Assembly: GCA_017302165.1 (NCBI GenBank)
Contig: JAFLCW010000001.1
Location: 124,001-188,000 of the forward strand
Length of the DNA: 64,000 nt
Reading direction: 5' to 3'
Source: Alphaproteobacteria bacterium
GTDB lineage: Bacteria > Pseudomonadota > Alphaproteobacteria > Micavibrionales > Micavibrionaceae
The notes under the pieces: generated by a model
Seen by the model: the letters and a program-made list of their open reading frames with translations, nothing else
Database searches by the model: none
Told to the model about the DNA's origin: nothing
In this document: one piece after another, positions 35,479-44,769 of the stretch
Layout of the letters: each line of letters begins with the position of its first letter
Position numbering within the stretch: position 1 is the first letter of the stretch
Translations under genes and position numbers: made by a program

Positions 35479-38400
35479 ATGACGGCCAGCCCCCGGCTCA
35501 AAGATAAACCGTCCCTTTTTTATATCCCTGCCGGATTATCTTTTGCCGATAGTCTGGCACAGACATTATTGCAAGAAACAAAAAGCGATCCCCTTGCCCT
35601 CGCCCGCTATATGCTGTGGCTCCCCACCCGCCGTGCCTGCCGAACGGTTCGAGAGGCTTTTCTCAGGCAATCAAACGGCGTGCCGCTCCTGCTACCGCGT
35701 CTGAGTCCGATCGGGGATATTGATGAAGACACACTCAGCTGGCAAAGTTTGATGCCCGCTATGTCCTCTAACCTGCCTGATCTTGAGATACAGATACAGC
35801 CTGCCCTGTCCCCGTTAAAACGCCAGATGTTATTGACGCGATTGATTGGGGCTTTTCCGCAATATTCCCAAGGAACAGACCGGGATTTTGCGCTGGCCGA
35901 AGCCCTTGGCCGACTTATGGATCAAGTTTACACCGAAGATTTGGCCTTATCTGACCTGCCGTCGGTCGTACAGGCCGCGGAATTTGCCGATCATTGGCAG
36001 ATTACCCTGCGTTTTTTAGAAATATTAAGCGTACACTGGCCGCAGATCCTCGCTGATGAAGGAGTGATTGATTCTGCTGACCGCCGAAACAGACTCATTA
36101 AGGCGTACACGCGTTACCTTGAGGCAACACCGCCGGAAACACCGGTAATCGCCGCGGGTTCCACCGGGTCTATCCCCGCCACACGGGGATTGTTATCCGT
36201 CATCGCCCGTTTACCACAGGGTCGTCTAATCTTGCCGGGTTTAGACCCAGACATCAGCGAGATCGATTGGCAGAGTCTCAACGATACACACCCGCAGGGA
36301 ACACTCAAAGCCTTGTTAGATGGCATGAAGGTCAGCCGTACCGACGTACAGATATGGGGCGCGGCGCAAAATATAACGGCAGATCATATTTCCCGGCTTG
36401 CTTTGGCGCGGGAAATCATGCGGCCCGCGGAAACGACGGATCAATGGTCTTCCGGTCAATGGTCACCCCGAGATGCCGAGACTCTCCGGACGGGTGCTCG
36501 GCATATAGAATGTTATCACGCCAAAACACTTCAAGAAGAAGCTGATATCATTTCCATGATTTTCCGGGAAACACTGGAAACGCCCGCCCAGACAGCCGCC
36601 CTCGTGACCCCGGATCGGTCTTTATCCGCCCGGGTGATCAGTGCGTGTCAGCGATGGGGGATTAATCTGGATGATTCGGGCGGGATACCTCTGACCCAGA
36701 CGCCCGCCGGGATTTTTATATCACTGGTTGTACGTGTGCTGGAGACAGATTTTGCGCCCGCATCGTTGATGGCGTTATTAAAGCATGAATTATGCTGTTA
36801 TTCCCAGCGTTTGCCGGATGTTATCCTTGCATTGGATCACCATTTTTGCCGGGGCGTGAGACATACAGGGGGTATTGATAATTTAAGGGACAGGATAAAA
36901 GAAGGTCGTCATCCACTGACCTCAGAGATGTTAAACCTGATTAATCAAATCATAAATGATGCCAAAGATTTTAAGGTCGCGGTCTCTTCTTGCTTGCCGA
37001 TGTCGGCTTGGGTGATGTCACATATCCAACTGGCCGAACGCTGGGGGCAACCCGAGCGCCTCTGGTCAGGCGAAGACGGAGAATCTTTATCATCGCTCTT
37101 GTCTGATCTGTTGTCAGAGCCGGATATTCTTCCCCCCCTAGATATCCGTACCTATCAGGGCATTCTGGAATCCCTGCTCCATAAAACCTCTGTACGTGCC
37201 TCTTATGGCCAACATCCCCGATTAAAAATTCTGGGTCAGCTAGAAGCCCGGTTATTCCAAGCCGATATTATGATATTGGGCGGGTTGAATGAAGGGACGT
37301 GGCCGCCCGCTCCGCCCGTGGATCCGTTCATGTCGAGACCTATGCGCCAGCAATTCGGACTTCCGTCCCCGGAACGCAGTGTCGGCTTATCCGCCCATGA
37401 TTTTGTCCAAGGTCTGTGTACGCCCCGTGTTATATTGACCCGGTCACTTCGTGTCGAAGGTACGCCGACCGTACCGGCACGTTGGCTTTCCCGGTTTGAT
37501 GCGGTGTGCCGGGCGTTAAAGATAGAAGGACTGGGCGGCCGGCAAGGTGTTTACCAGACATACGCCCGGCTAAAGGACATCCCCGAACGCGTTATCCCAG
37601 TAGGCAGACCAGCGCCGTGCCCGCCACCCGGCAACAGGCCACGTACGTTACCTGTGACGGCCATTGAAACATGGTTGAAAAATCCATACGGCGTGTACGC
37701 CCGTTATGTTTTGGGGGTAAAACAGATTCAGCCCATGGAAAAAATGATAGACCCGGCCTTTAAGGGATCTATTCTGCATAAGGGCATTGAAAAATGGGTT
37801 CAGCAACGACCCAAGACAATCCACGGCCAAGCCGTCCCTCTTTTTTTAAGCCTGATTGAAGAGGAATTGAAACCGTATCGTCTGCCCGCCGGATTTTTTC
37901 CTTTTTGGCGACCGCGTTTAATCCAGATTGCGGAATGGCTGGAGGCGCAGTCACAGACATGGGAAGATTCATGGTGTCCCTTTATTCAAGAGACGCGGGG
38001 TGAATTGACATTAATAGCAGATAAAACCTGTCTGACACTGACAACCCGTGCTGACCGGATTGATATCTCTGTCGATGGGACGACATATGCAATCATAGAT
38101 TATAAATCTTCCCTGCGCGGGTTATCCCTTGCCCGGATGAAACAGGTCACGTTGCCACAACTTCCTCTCGAAGCCCTCATTCTTTCTGAGGGCGGGTTTA
38201 AAGAGGTTCCGGCCAGGCCTGTCTCTCATCTGGCGTACTGGATTATCACGGGGGGGCGTACACCCGGTGAGGTCATGGCCATGGATGATATCCAGAACAT
38301 ATCGCCCCTGATCGCCCGCGCCCGGGACATGATAACAGGTTTGATGACAGCCTTCGCCGACCCTCAGACCCCGTATCTATGCCGACCCCGTCCCGGGTTC

Positions 38401-38484
38401 CTGCCGGATTTTGATGATTACGAACTTCTGGCGCGGGTCAAGGAATGGTCAAGCCAAGAAGAACCCGACGGGGACGCGGCATGA
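35479..38484 (+). CDS. addB: Double-strand break repair protein AddB
   Basis: AddB pairs with AddA to form a helicase-nuclease that resects DNA ends for recombination. The 1001-residue product has an inactivated helicase-like core (LWLPTRRACRTVREAF, GLNEGTWPP), and a C-terminal PD-(D/E)XK nuclease region with FKGSILHKGIEKW and YAIIDYKSS. The iron-sulfur cysteines of Bacillus AddB are not evident, as in other alphaproteobacterial AddB. The gene starts right after the murU stop and overlaps addA by ATGA. Confidence 0.93.
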   Translation: MTASPRLKDKPSLFYIPAGLSFADSLAQTLLQETKSDPLALARYMLWLPTRRACRTVREAFLRQSNGVPLLLPRLSPIGDIDEDTLSWQSLMPAMSSNLPDLEIQIQPALSPLKRQMLLTRLIGAFPQYSQGTDRDFALAEALGRLMDQVYTEDLALSDLPSVVQAAEFADHWQITLRFLEILSVHWPQILADEGVIDSADRRNRLIKAYTRYLEATPPETPVIAAGSTGSIPATRGLLSVIARLPQGRLILPGLDPDISEIDWQSLNDTHPQGTLKALLDGMKVSRTDVQIWGAAQNITADHISRLALAREIMRPAETTDQWSSGQWSPRDAETLRTGARHIECYHAKTLQEEADIISMIFRETLETPAQTAALVTPDRSLSARVISACQRWGINLDDSGGIPLTQTPAGIFISLVVRVLETDFAPASLMALLKHELCCYSQRLPDVILALDHHFCRGVRHTGGIDNLRDRIKEGRHPLTSEMLNLINQIINDAKDFKVAVSSCLPMSAWVMSHIQLAERWGQPERLWSGEDGESLSSLLSDLLSEPDILPPLDIRTYQGILESLLHKTSVRASYGQHPRLKILGQLEARLFQADIMILGGLNEGTWPPAPPVDPFMSRPMRQQFGLPSPERSVGLSAHDFVQGLCTPRVILTRSLRVEGTPTVPARWLSRFDAVCRALKIEGLGGRQGVYQTYARLKDIPERVIPVGRPAPCPPPGNRPRTLPVTAIETWLKNPYGVYARYVLGVKQIQPMEKMIDPAFKGSILHKGIEKWVQQRPKTIHGQAVPLFLSLIEEELKPYRLPAGFFPFWRPRLIQIAEWLEAQSQTWEDSWCPFIQETRGELTLIADKTCLTLTTRADRIDISVDGTTYAIIDYKSSLRGLSLARMKQVTLPQLPLEALILSEGGFKEVPARPVSHLAYWIITGGRTPGEVMAMDDIQNISPLIARARDMITGLMTAFADPQTPYLCRPRPGFLPDFDDYELLARVKEWSSQEEPDGDAA

Positions 38485-41400
38485 CCAGCATCAAAGCATC
38501 AGCATCACAGAACCCTGACCCGGTTCGGGATATAGACCCGCAGGTACGCCAGCGTCTCGCCTCTCACCCGGATCATTCCGTGTGGGTAGCGGCCAGTGCG
38601 GGGTCTGGCAAAACAAAGGTCTTAATTGACCGGTTACTTCGGTTGCTCCTGCCCCGGCCAGATGGTCGCCCCGGTACACCCCCCGCCCGCATTCTGGCCA
38701 TCACCTTTACCAAAGCCGGTGCGAATGAGATGTCGCTTCGCCTGACGCAGAAACTGGCGGAATGGTCGAGCCTGCCGGAAACAGAGTTGATTGACAATCA
38801 TCTGACCCCGCTTTTGGGTCATGCCCCCACGCCCGAGATGATTCAATCTGCCCGGCGTCTTTTTGCCCATGTCACCGAGACACCGGGCGGATTGAATATC
38901 ATGACGATTCATTCTTTCTGCCAATCTGTCCTCAGCCGTTTTCCGCTGGAGGCGGGTTTATCCCCCCATTTTGATGCGATTGACGACACAGAATCACGGG
39001 ATTTGATCATCCGGGCGCGGGATCAGGTCTTGGCGCAGGCAGAAACCGAGAAAGGCTCCCCGTTGGCCGATTCTCTTGATCGGTTGGCACGAATTCAGAA
39101 TGAAGATTTTTTTGCCACGCGGCTTCAGGATATTTTAAAAGAACGTCACGCTTGGCAGAAGATCAAGCAAAAGCATTTTAATATCGAGGGTCTTTATACC
39201 GCCCTGTGTCAGTTTTTCGACATCAAGCCGGGAGAATATCAAGACGACATTATTCGCCAAGCCTGTGTGCTGACACCGGATGATGAAGCCCGCTTACGTC
39301 AGGCCGTCACGGCTTTGGCGTCAGGTACGGCGGCGACAGACCAGCCCAAGGGTCAGAACATGCAACGATGGCTCGACGCCTCACCACCAGATCGCGCGCG
39401 ACTTTTTCATGACTACACCCTTCTATACCTGACACAGAGCGGAGAAATCCGTGCGAAGCAGTCCACACAGAGCCCCCAGAAACATATGCCGGATATCGCA
39501 GAGGTTCTGACACGCGAAGCCCAACGATTATATGACGTCAAAGAACAGATACGGTGCGCGGATTGTGCGCAACTCACAGCCGATATGTTGCGGTGGGGGG
39601 ATGCCGTTTTAGCACGATATCAGACGATCAAGGAATTAGAAGGTCGTCTTGATTTTGACGATATGATTCTTAAAACGCTTCATTTATTAACCGGAAAAAG
39701 CCAGCCAGGATTAAAGGACATCACCCCGTGGGTCATGTATAAATTGGATGGGGGATTAGATCATATCCTGATCGATGAAGCACAGGACACAAACCCGGAA
39801 CAATGGGAAATCATCCAAGCCCTGTGCCAAAGTTTTTTTGATGGGCAGGGCGCGCGTGATGTGACCCGAACATTGTTTGTGGTGGGGGATGAAAAACAAT
39901 CGATTTTCAGTTTTCAACGCGCCGCGCCCGAAAAAATGGCACAGATGCGAGATGGATTCACGCGGCAGATTGAATCCGCCCGGCAGGTTATCAATCATGT
40001 GCCCTTTAACATTTCTTTTCGGTCTGCACCCGCCATTTTAACAGCCGTGGATTCAGTCATCACACAGGATCATGTAGCCTCAGGGTTGGGAACATCTGAT
40101 ATTCTGCCGCATATTGCGCACCGGCGTCTTCAGGCCGGACGTGTCGAGATATGGCCCGTTTTTAAAAACGACCCAGAGGACGAAGAGACAGATTTTTCAG
40201 CCCCCCCCCTGCAGGTTACGACCGCACAAAAGGGATCGCAGAAACTGGCGGATCATATCGCCGAAAATATTCGGTCATGGATCGGTCATGAGATGTTGCC
40301 AAGCCGTGGCAGACCCATAGAAGCCGGGGATATTTTAATTTTGGTGCGCACCCGCACGGCATTTGTGGGTCAATTAATGCGGGCTCTCAAACAAAAATAT
40401 ATCCCAGTCAGCGGCGTTGACCGGATGGTCTTATCTGAACAATTAGCTATACAGGATTTGATGAACGCGGCGCAATGTGCACTCAACCCACAGGATGATT
40501 TGGCGATATGTTGTTTGTTGACATCGCCTTTTATTGGCTGGTCAGACGCGCAGGTTTTTGAGGTCGCGCATGATCGCGGTGCACAGAGCGTATGGGACAA
40601 AATAAATGTATCTGGTCATGAACATGTGGCGTCATGGATATTGTCTTTATCGCGTTCTGCCGGACGTTATAGCCCGTTTGAATTTTTTTCAAATCTTCTG
40701 AATTTTCCTTGCCCAGCGTCGAATATATCCGGCTATCATGCTCTATATGGCCGTTTGGGTGAGGATGCCAAAGACCCGGTTGATGAATTATTGAATGACG
40801 CCCTTCATTTTGGACGTGAGAACCCGGGATCGCTTCAGCTTTTTGTGCAGGCGCAAGCACAGGCACATCATGAGATTAAACGCGAACTCGAAGAAGCTGG
40901 TAAAGCCGTCCGGATCATGACCGTCCACGGTGCCAAAGGGCTTCAGGCACCGATTGTCATCCTGCCCGACACCATTCATGCGTTGGGATCGGCAAAAACA
41001 GATCCTATCCTCTGGCCGAGCCGTACATCTTTCCCGCTTCCGTTTTTTCTGCCTGCTAAAAACGAGGCTCCGGCGAGACTTGCTTCCGCGCTGGATGCGA
41101 TAGCCCAATCAGCCGCAGATGAATATCGCCGTCTTTTATATGTGGCCATGACTCGTGCCGAAGACAGATTATATGTAGGGGGATATCAAACGAAAAAGGA
41201 CATCAAGGACGGTCATTGGTATGACATGATAAAAACAGGCGTAGAAAAAATTCCCGGCTGTGAATATCTCACCTCCTCAGCATTCACGAGCGAACCTATA
41301 TTACGGTTTGAGAATCTTCAAGAAGTGCCCCCCGATAAAATTCGGGAAACCATATCGTCGGAATCTGATCAAAAAATATCTTTGCCGGACTGGATATATG

Positions 41401-41972
41401 CCCTCCCACCAGACGAACCCGCCCCGGCCAAACCATTGACTCCCTCTCGTCCGTCTCTGGCCGAGCCCTCGGCGGCATCCCCCCTCATCTCAACCGATCT
41501 CTCGCGGTTTCGGCGCGGGCACTTAACGCACCGATTATTAGAACATATCCCGGGATTTCCACCCGGCAGACAGCTCGATATCGCGCAGGCCTATCTGAAG
41601 CACATGGAGAAAGATTTAAATCCCGACATCGCGGCAAGCATTGTTGGCGAAGTGATGGGTATTTTAACGCACCCTGAATATGCGCCCCTTTTTGGCCCGG
41701 GTTCGGTGGCCGAAATCCCGATCAGCGGCATGATTGATGCGGAAACTTTAATCTCAGGTCAGATTGATCGTTTGGTGGTCACGAATGATTCGGTTTTAAT
41801 TATCGATTACAAAACAAACCGACCCCCGCCGCAGGATGAAAAAGACATCCCCCATGTCTATCGACGACAAATGGATGCCTATGCCAGAACACTGGCTCTT
41901 ATTTATCCCGGCAAGATAATCAAAACCTATCTGCTCTGGACCCAAGGGGCGCGAATGATGCCCCTATCCTAA
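38481..41972 (+). CDS. addA: Double-strand break repair helicase AddA
   Basis: AddA is the UvrD-type ATPase and nuclease subunit of AddAB. The 1163-residue product has the P-loop VAASAGSGKTKVLIDRLL, the Walker B DEAQDTNPEQW, VVGDEKQSIFSFQRA, the late helicase motifs IMTVHGAKGLQAPIVILPD and LYVAMTRAEDRLYVGG, and a C-terminal nuclease with VLIIDYKTNR. The ATG at 38481 overlaps the addB stop as ATGA; the frame extends upstream to 38445 but that part is inside addB. Its last 9 bases overlap the convergent gene. Confidence 0.96.
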   Translation: MTSIKASASQNPDPVRDIDPQVRQRLASHPDHSVWVAASAGSGKTKVLIDRLLRLLLPRPDGRPGTPPARILAITFTKAGANEMSLRLTQKLAEWSSLPETELIDNHLTPLLGHAPTPEMIQSARRLFAHVTETPGGLNIMTIHSFCQSVLSRFPLEAGLSPHFDAIDDTESRDLIIRARDQVLAQAETEKGSPLADSLDRLARIQNEDFFATRLQDILKERHAWQKIKQKHFNIEGLYTALCQFFDIKPGEYQDDIIRQACVLTPDDEARLRQAVTALASGTAATDQPKGQNMQRWLDASPPDRARLFHDYTLLYLTQSGEIRAKQSTQSPQKHMPDIAEVLTREAQRLYDVKEQIRCADCAQLTADMLRWGDAVLARYQTIKELEGRLDFDDMILKTLHLLTGKSQPGLKDITPWVMYKLDGGLDHILIDEAQDTNPEQWEIIQALCQSFFDGQGARDVTRTLFVVGDEKQSIFSFQRAAPEKMAQMRDGFTRQIESARQVINHVPFNISFRSAPAILTAVDSVITQDHVASGLGTSDILPHIAHRRLQAGRVEIWPVFKNDPEDEETDFSAPPLQVTTAQKGSQKLADHIAENIRSWIGHEMLPSRGRPIEAGDILILVRTRTAFVGQLMRALKQKYIPVSGVDRMVLSEQLAIQDLMNAAQCALNPQDDLAICCLLTSPFIGWSDAQVFEVAHDRGAQSVWDKINVSGHEHVASWILSLSRSAGRYSPFEFFSNLLNFPCPASNISGYHALYGRLGEDAKDPVDELLNDALHFGRENPGSLQLFVQAQAQAHHEIKRELEEAGKAVRIMTVHGAKGLQAPIVILPDTIHALGSAKTDPILWPSRTSFPLPFFLPAKNEAPARLASALDAIAQSAADEYRRLLYVAMTRAEDRLYVGGYQTKKDIKDGHWYDMIKTGVEKIPGCEYLTSSAFTSEPILRFENLQEVPPDKIRETISSESDQKISLPDWIYALPPDEPAPAKPLTPSRPSLAEPSAASPLISTDLSRFRRGHLTHRLLEHIPGFPPGRQLDIAQAYLKHMEKDLNPDIAASIVGEVMGILTHPEYAPLFGPGSVAEIPISGMIDAETLISGQIDRLVVTNDSVLIIDYKTNRPPPQDEKDIPHVYRRQMDAYARTLALIYPGKIIKTYLLWTQGARMMPLS

Positions 41973-43019
41973 ACGGGGAATGTCAACGTCCATCTGTTTC
42001 AAACATGTTTTCACATGTGAATAGCGAAGCAAGATATTTTTTGGCGTTGTACTAAATCTCTCAGCCAAGGTAGCCACAGTCGGTTGTTTCATCCGAGATG
42101 CCGCCAAGAAATACTGATAGGATAGCTCTGATATTTCACCGCTCCTATGTAAGGCTTTGGCGGAAGCCATCACCTCAGGTGAAAAATAGGATTTTATGGG
42201 TTCGTTTGTGCCGTTAGGACCGCTCTCTACTGGCCGCTCTGACATAGGCCGTTTGGGCTCAACCGGCTTGGGTACCTGATCACTGACACCTTTAACAAAT
42301 GCCAAGGATACGCCGCTGGATGTTTTATACCGGTCTGGCTTCGCGGAAACCGGATCAGATATAGGGACACACTGGTTTGCCTGCTCGGATATCTCTGTGA
42401 TCTTTTCTTGTGTACTCGCCTCAAGCCGCGACATCAAACCTGTCTGTTCAATAAAGAAAACAGCCGATCTCCAATCGGATGCCGTCGCAATCCCGCGATA
42501 ATCCTCAATCCCTTGTCCAGATAGAAGATGTGAAACATGACGAAGGGTTGACAAGTTGACTTTAGATTCAGCGCGCGTACCGGCCGCCATATGATCCAGA
42601 GCTACGTTAAAAACGGTGCGCTCTGATTCGGGCCATGTATCAGCATCTTTGAATTCAGCTTTATTTTTTTCGTAGATAGAAGGCAAGAAATAGAATTGTC
42701 CCTGATAATGCCGAAAACCTAAACGTGTCATCACATCAACGGGTAGATGAAGATCATGTGGAATAGAGCTTAATGTTTTACGAATATTTGTATCCACGCC
42801 ATTATCTGACCCCCGAGATATCCGTCTTACATCGTTATATATATCTTGTAGCGACGCGCTTGTCAGACATAGGCATAAAATTCTTTTTTGTATCTCGCCG
42901 ATGGCCGCATGTTGAACAATCCGGTTCATCAGGTCGGCCTGAGGGTGATGACGCGAATTTTTTAAAATGTCGGTTAGTGCCGGTAAGTGCGAACTCATGT
43001 TTAACCTTGTCATACTCAT
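41964..43019 (-). CDS. Hypothetical protein with C-terminal helix-turn-helix-like segment
   Basis: The 351-residue product has no signal peptide or membrane segment. The N-terminal 200 residues are helical; a Pro/Lys/Glu-rich linker (VPKPVEPKRPMSERP) spans about 255-270; and the C-terminal 60 residues (TVATLAERFSTTPKNILLRYSHV) look like a helix-turn-helix. I recognise no family. DNA binding is a guess. Its end overlaps addA by 9 bases; it is divergent from trxA. Confidence 0.65.
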   Translation of the reverse strand: MSMTRLNMSSHLPALTDILKNSRHHPQADLMNRIVQHAAIGEIQKRILCLCLTSASLQDIYNDVRRISRGSDNGVDTNIRKTLSSIPHDLHLPVDVMTRLGFRHYQGQFYFLPSIYEKNKAEFKDADTWPESERTVFNVALDHMAAGTRAESKVNLSTLRHVSHLLSGQGIEDYRGIATASDWRSAVFFIEQTGLMSRLEASTQEKITEISEQANQCVPISDPVSAKPDRYKTSSGVSLAFVKGVSDQVPKPVEPKRPMSERPVESGPNGTNEPIKSYFSPEVMASAKALHRSGEISELSYQYFLAASRMKQPTVATLAERFSTTPKNILLRYSHVKTCLKQMDVDIPRLG

Positions 43020-43140
43020 TATAAAAACACGCTTTTAATTATGTCTATTTAATAGGTTTGTCAATAGATTATCAAAAAACAGGTCTTCCCCTTGACGACT
43101 GGGGATTTCAGGACAATGTTAAGGGATATCAAAGGAAAAA

Positions 43141-43467
43141 ATGATCATGACCCAAGCCGTAACCGATGCCGATTTTGAAACCGAAGTGTTAAAATCATCC
43201 CAGCCTGTTTTGATTGATTTTTGGGCGGAATGGTGTGGCCCCTGCCGCGCTTTATCCCCGGTGGTTGATGAAATCGCGGGCGAACTGGCCGGCGCCGTCA
43301 AGGTTGTGAAAATGAATATTGATGAAAGCCCAAACACGCCCAGCAAATACGGCGTCCGCGGAATCCCTACCTTGATGGTATTCAAGGGTGGTCAGTTGCT
43401 GGACACCCGCGTTGGCGGGGGATCAAAAGCCACGCTGGTGGACTGGATTAAATCCAAAACAAACTGA
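43141..43467 (+). CDS. trxA: Thioredoxin
   Basis: The 108-residue product has the active site WCGPC (Cys32 and Cys35) in [11 protein letters not shown] and the cis-proline in RGIPTLMVF. It reduces protein disulfides in the cytoplasm. It follows addAB as in other alphaproteobacteria, with an unknown minus-strand gene between. Starts at 43141 and 43147 both have AAAGGAA at workable distance. It converges on infC with 11 bases between. Confidence 0.97.
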   Translation: MIMTQAVTDADFETEVLKSSQPVLIDFWAEWCGPCRALSPVVDEIAGELAGAVKVVKMNIDESPNTPSKYGVRGIPTLMVFKGGQLLDTRVGGGSKATLVDWIKSKTN

Positions 43468-43478
43468 AATCATTTGGA

Positions 43479-44072
43479 TTAAGCAGGTTTAACAGAACCT
43501 GACTTATCCGGCACCAGAATCATGATCGCTTGGCGGCCTTCCATTTTCGGAAGTTGTTCAACCTTGCAATACTCCGCCAGATCATCTTTAAACCGGTGAA
43601 GCACCTGAAGCGCCAGTTCTTGGTGAGCCATTTCCCGGCCGCGGAAACGAAGCGTTGCCTTGACCTTATCACCGTCTTCGAGAAAACGTTTCGCGGCCTT
43701 TAACTTCACTTCGTAATCATGGTCGCCAATTGTAGGACGCATTTTGAGTTCTTTGACTTCAACGACTTTTTGCTTTTTACGCGCTTCGTTGGCCTTTTTC
43801 TGCATTTCATATTTGAATTTGCCAAAATCCAAAATTTTACACACCGGAGGTTCCGCGTTCGGGGAGACTTCAACCAAATCAAGTCCGGCTTCTTCGGCTC
43901 TACGAATGCCTTCGGCCACGGTCACAACGCCGACCATTTCGCCGTTTTCATCAATCAATCTGATTTTGGGAACACGAATATCGCTGTTAATACGAACGCC
44001 GCTATCATCGGCTGGTTTTTTATAGCCGGAGCCACCAGACGGGCGGCGGGGCGGAAAAGGGGGTCTTGAAAT
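43479..44072 (-). CDS. infC: Translation initiation factor IF-3, AUU start
   Basis: IF-3 keeps ribosomal subunits apart and proofreads the start codon. From 43958 inward an ordinary start exists (TTG), but the family N terminus lies upstream: in frame back to ATT at 44072 the protein reads [14 protein letters not shown], then [20 protein letters not shown], the conserved IF-3 opening. AGGAG at 44083-44079 sits 6 bases before this ATT. AUU initiation is the known basis of infC autoregulation in E. coli. The product is 197 residues with a longer Pro/Arg/Gly-rich start than E. coli IF-3. rpmI and rplT do not follow. Confidence 0.93.
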   Translation of the reverse strand: MSRPPFPPRRPSGGSGYKKPADDSGVRINSDIRVPKIRLIDENGEMVGVVTVAEGIRRAEEAGLDLVEVSPNAEPPVCKILDFGKFKYEMQKKANEARKKQKVVEVKELKMRPTIGDHDYEVKLKAAKRFLEDGDKVKATLRFRGREMAHQELALQVLHRFKDDLAEYCKVEQLPKMEGRQAIMILVPDKSGSVKPA

Positions 44073-44135
44073 GGTACGCTCCTGTTGTTGTTAAACGGAT
44101 CTTGTCTTGACCTTCAATAAAAGGCTAAGCCCCGA

Positions 44136-44164
44136 TATATAAGGGAATTTGACCCCTAACGCAA
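44136..44164 (-). promoter_or_regulatory. Probable sigma-70-type promoter of infC
   Basis: On the minus strand TTGCGT (44164-44159), 17 bases, then TATATA (44141-44136). It lies about 64 bases upstream of the AUU start of infC. Confidence 0.55.
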
Positions 44165-44170
44165 GCCGGA

Positions 44171-44701
44171 CTAAGCGATGGATGGCTTAGGATCCCCCAG
44201 TGGCTGGACGATCATCTTTGAGTCTATTTCATCCAAAAAGGCCTGCTGGTTCCGGCGGATCAGTTCTTGAATATCAGAATATGCGGAGGCAACTATATTT
44301 ATCATCTGTGCCGTCAGGTGGGCATGTGGTTCTTTTGGGTCGAGATCGTAGTGAAATTCTTCAGCCATAACTGCGGTATAACCCAGATTGTGTTGTCCTG
44401 AAAAGCGGGCAGTTAATCTACCAAAGCCATATATCGTAACATAGGCTTTGTATGCGTGGGATTTATCACATGGCCATTTCAAGTAAAAACTAGGATTGTA
44501 AGTCAAACCATGTGTCTCTTTTGGTTCAAATTCTACGCCTAACGCGTCTTCTCTTTTTTCGTCAATTTCACAAATCTTTTTAAAGAAAGCTTCCAGATCC
44601 TGCGCCGCCCGAAAGATATTCGACTGATATTCCACAGCCTTGGAAAAAGGAAAGGCCAAATGAGCCAACGGATGGACGGGTTTTTGGTCGCGAGGATACA
44701 T
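44171..44701 (-). CDS. Hypothetical protein
   Basis: The 176-residue product has no signal peptide or membrane segment. It contains an early helical part, a central beta-rich, aromatic part (YNPSFYLKWPCDKSHAYKAYVTIYGFGRL) and a helical end. I recognise no family. AAGGAG lies 7-8 bases before the ATG. It separates thrS from infC, two genes that are adjacent in many bacteria, all three on the minus strand. Confidence 0.7.
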   Translation of the reverse strand: MYPRDQKPVHPLAHLAFPFSKAVEYQSNIFRAAQDLEAFFKKICEIDEKREDALGVEFEPKETHGLTYNPSFYLKWPCDKSHAYKAYVTIYGFGRLTARFSGQHNLGYTAVMAEEFHYDLDPKEPHAHLTAQMINIVASAYSDIQELIRRNQQAFLDEIDSKMIVQPLGDPKPSIA

Positions 44702-44769
44702 AGGGTTAACTCCTTAAAAACTTAAGGAAAGTAGCGAAAAATACAATGCTATGTCAATAAAAAAGAGGG

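Noticed and set aside
43092..43120. Sigma-70 promoter of trxA
   Set aside because: TTGACG is present but the element 17 bases on (AATGTT) is a poor -10 match, so I did not list it.
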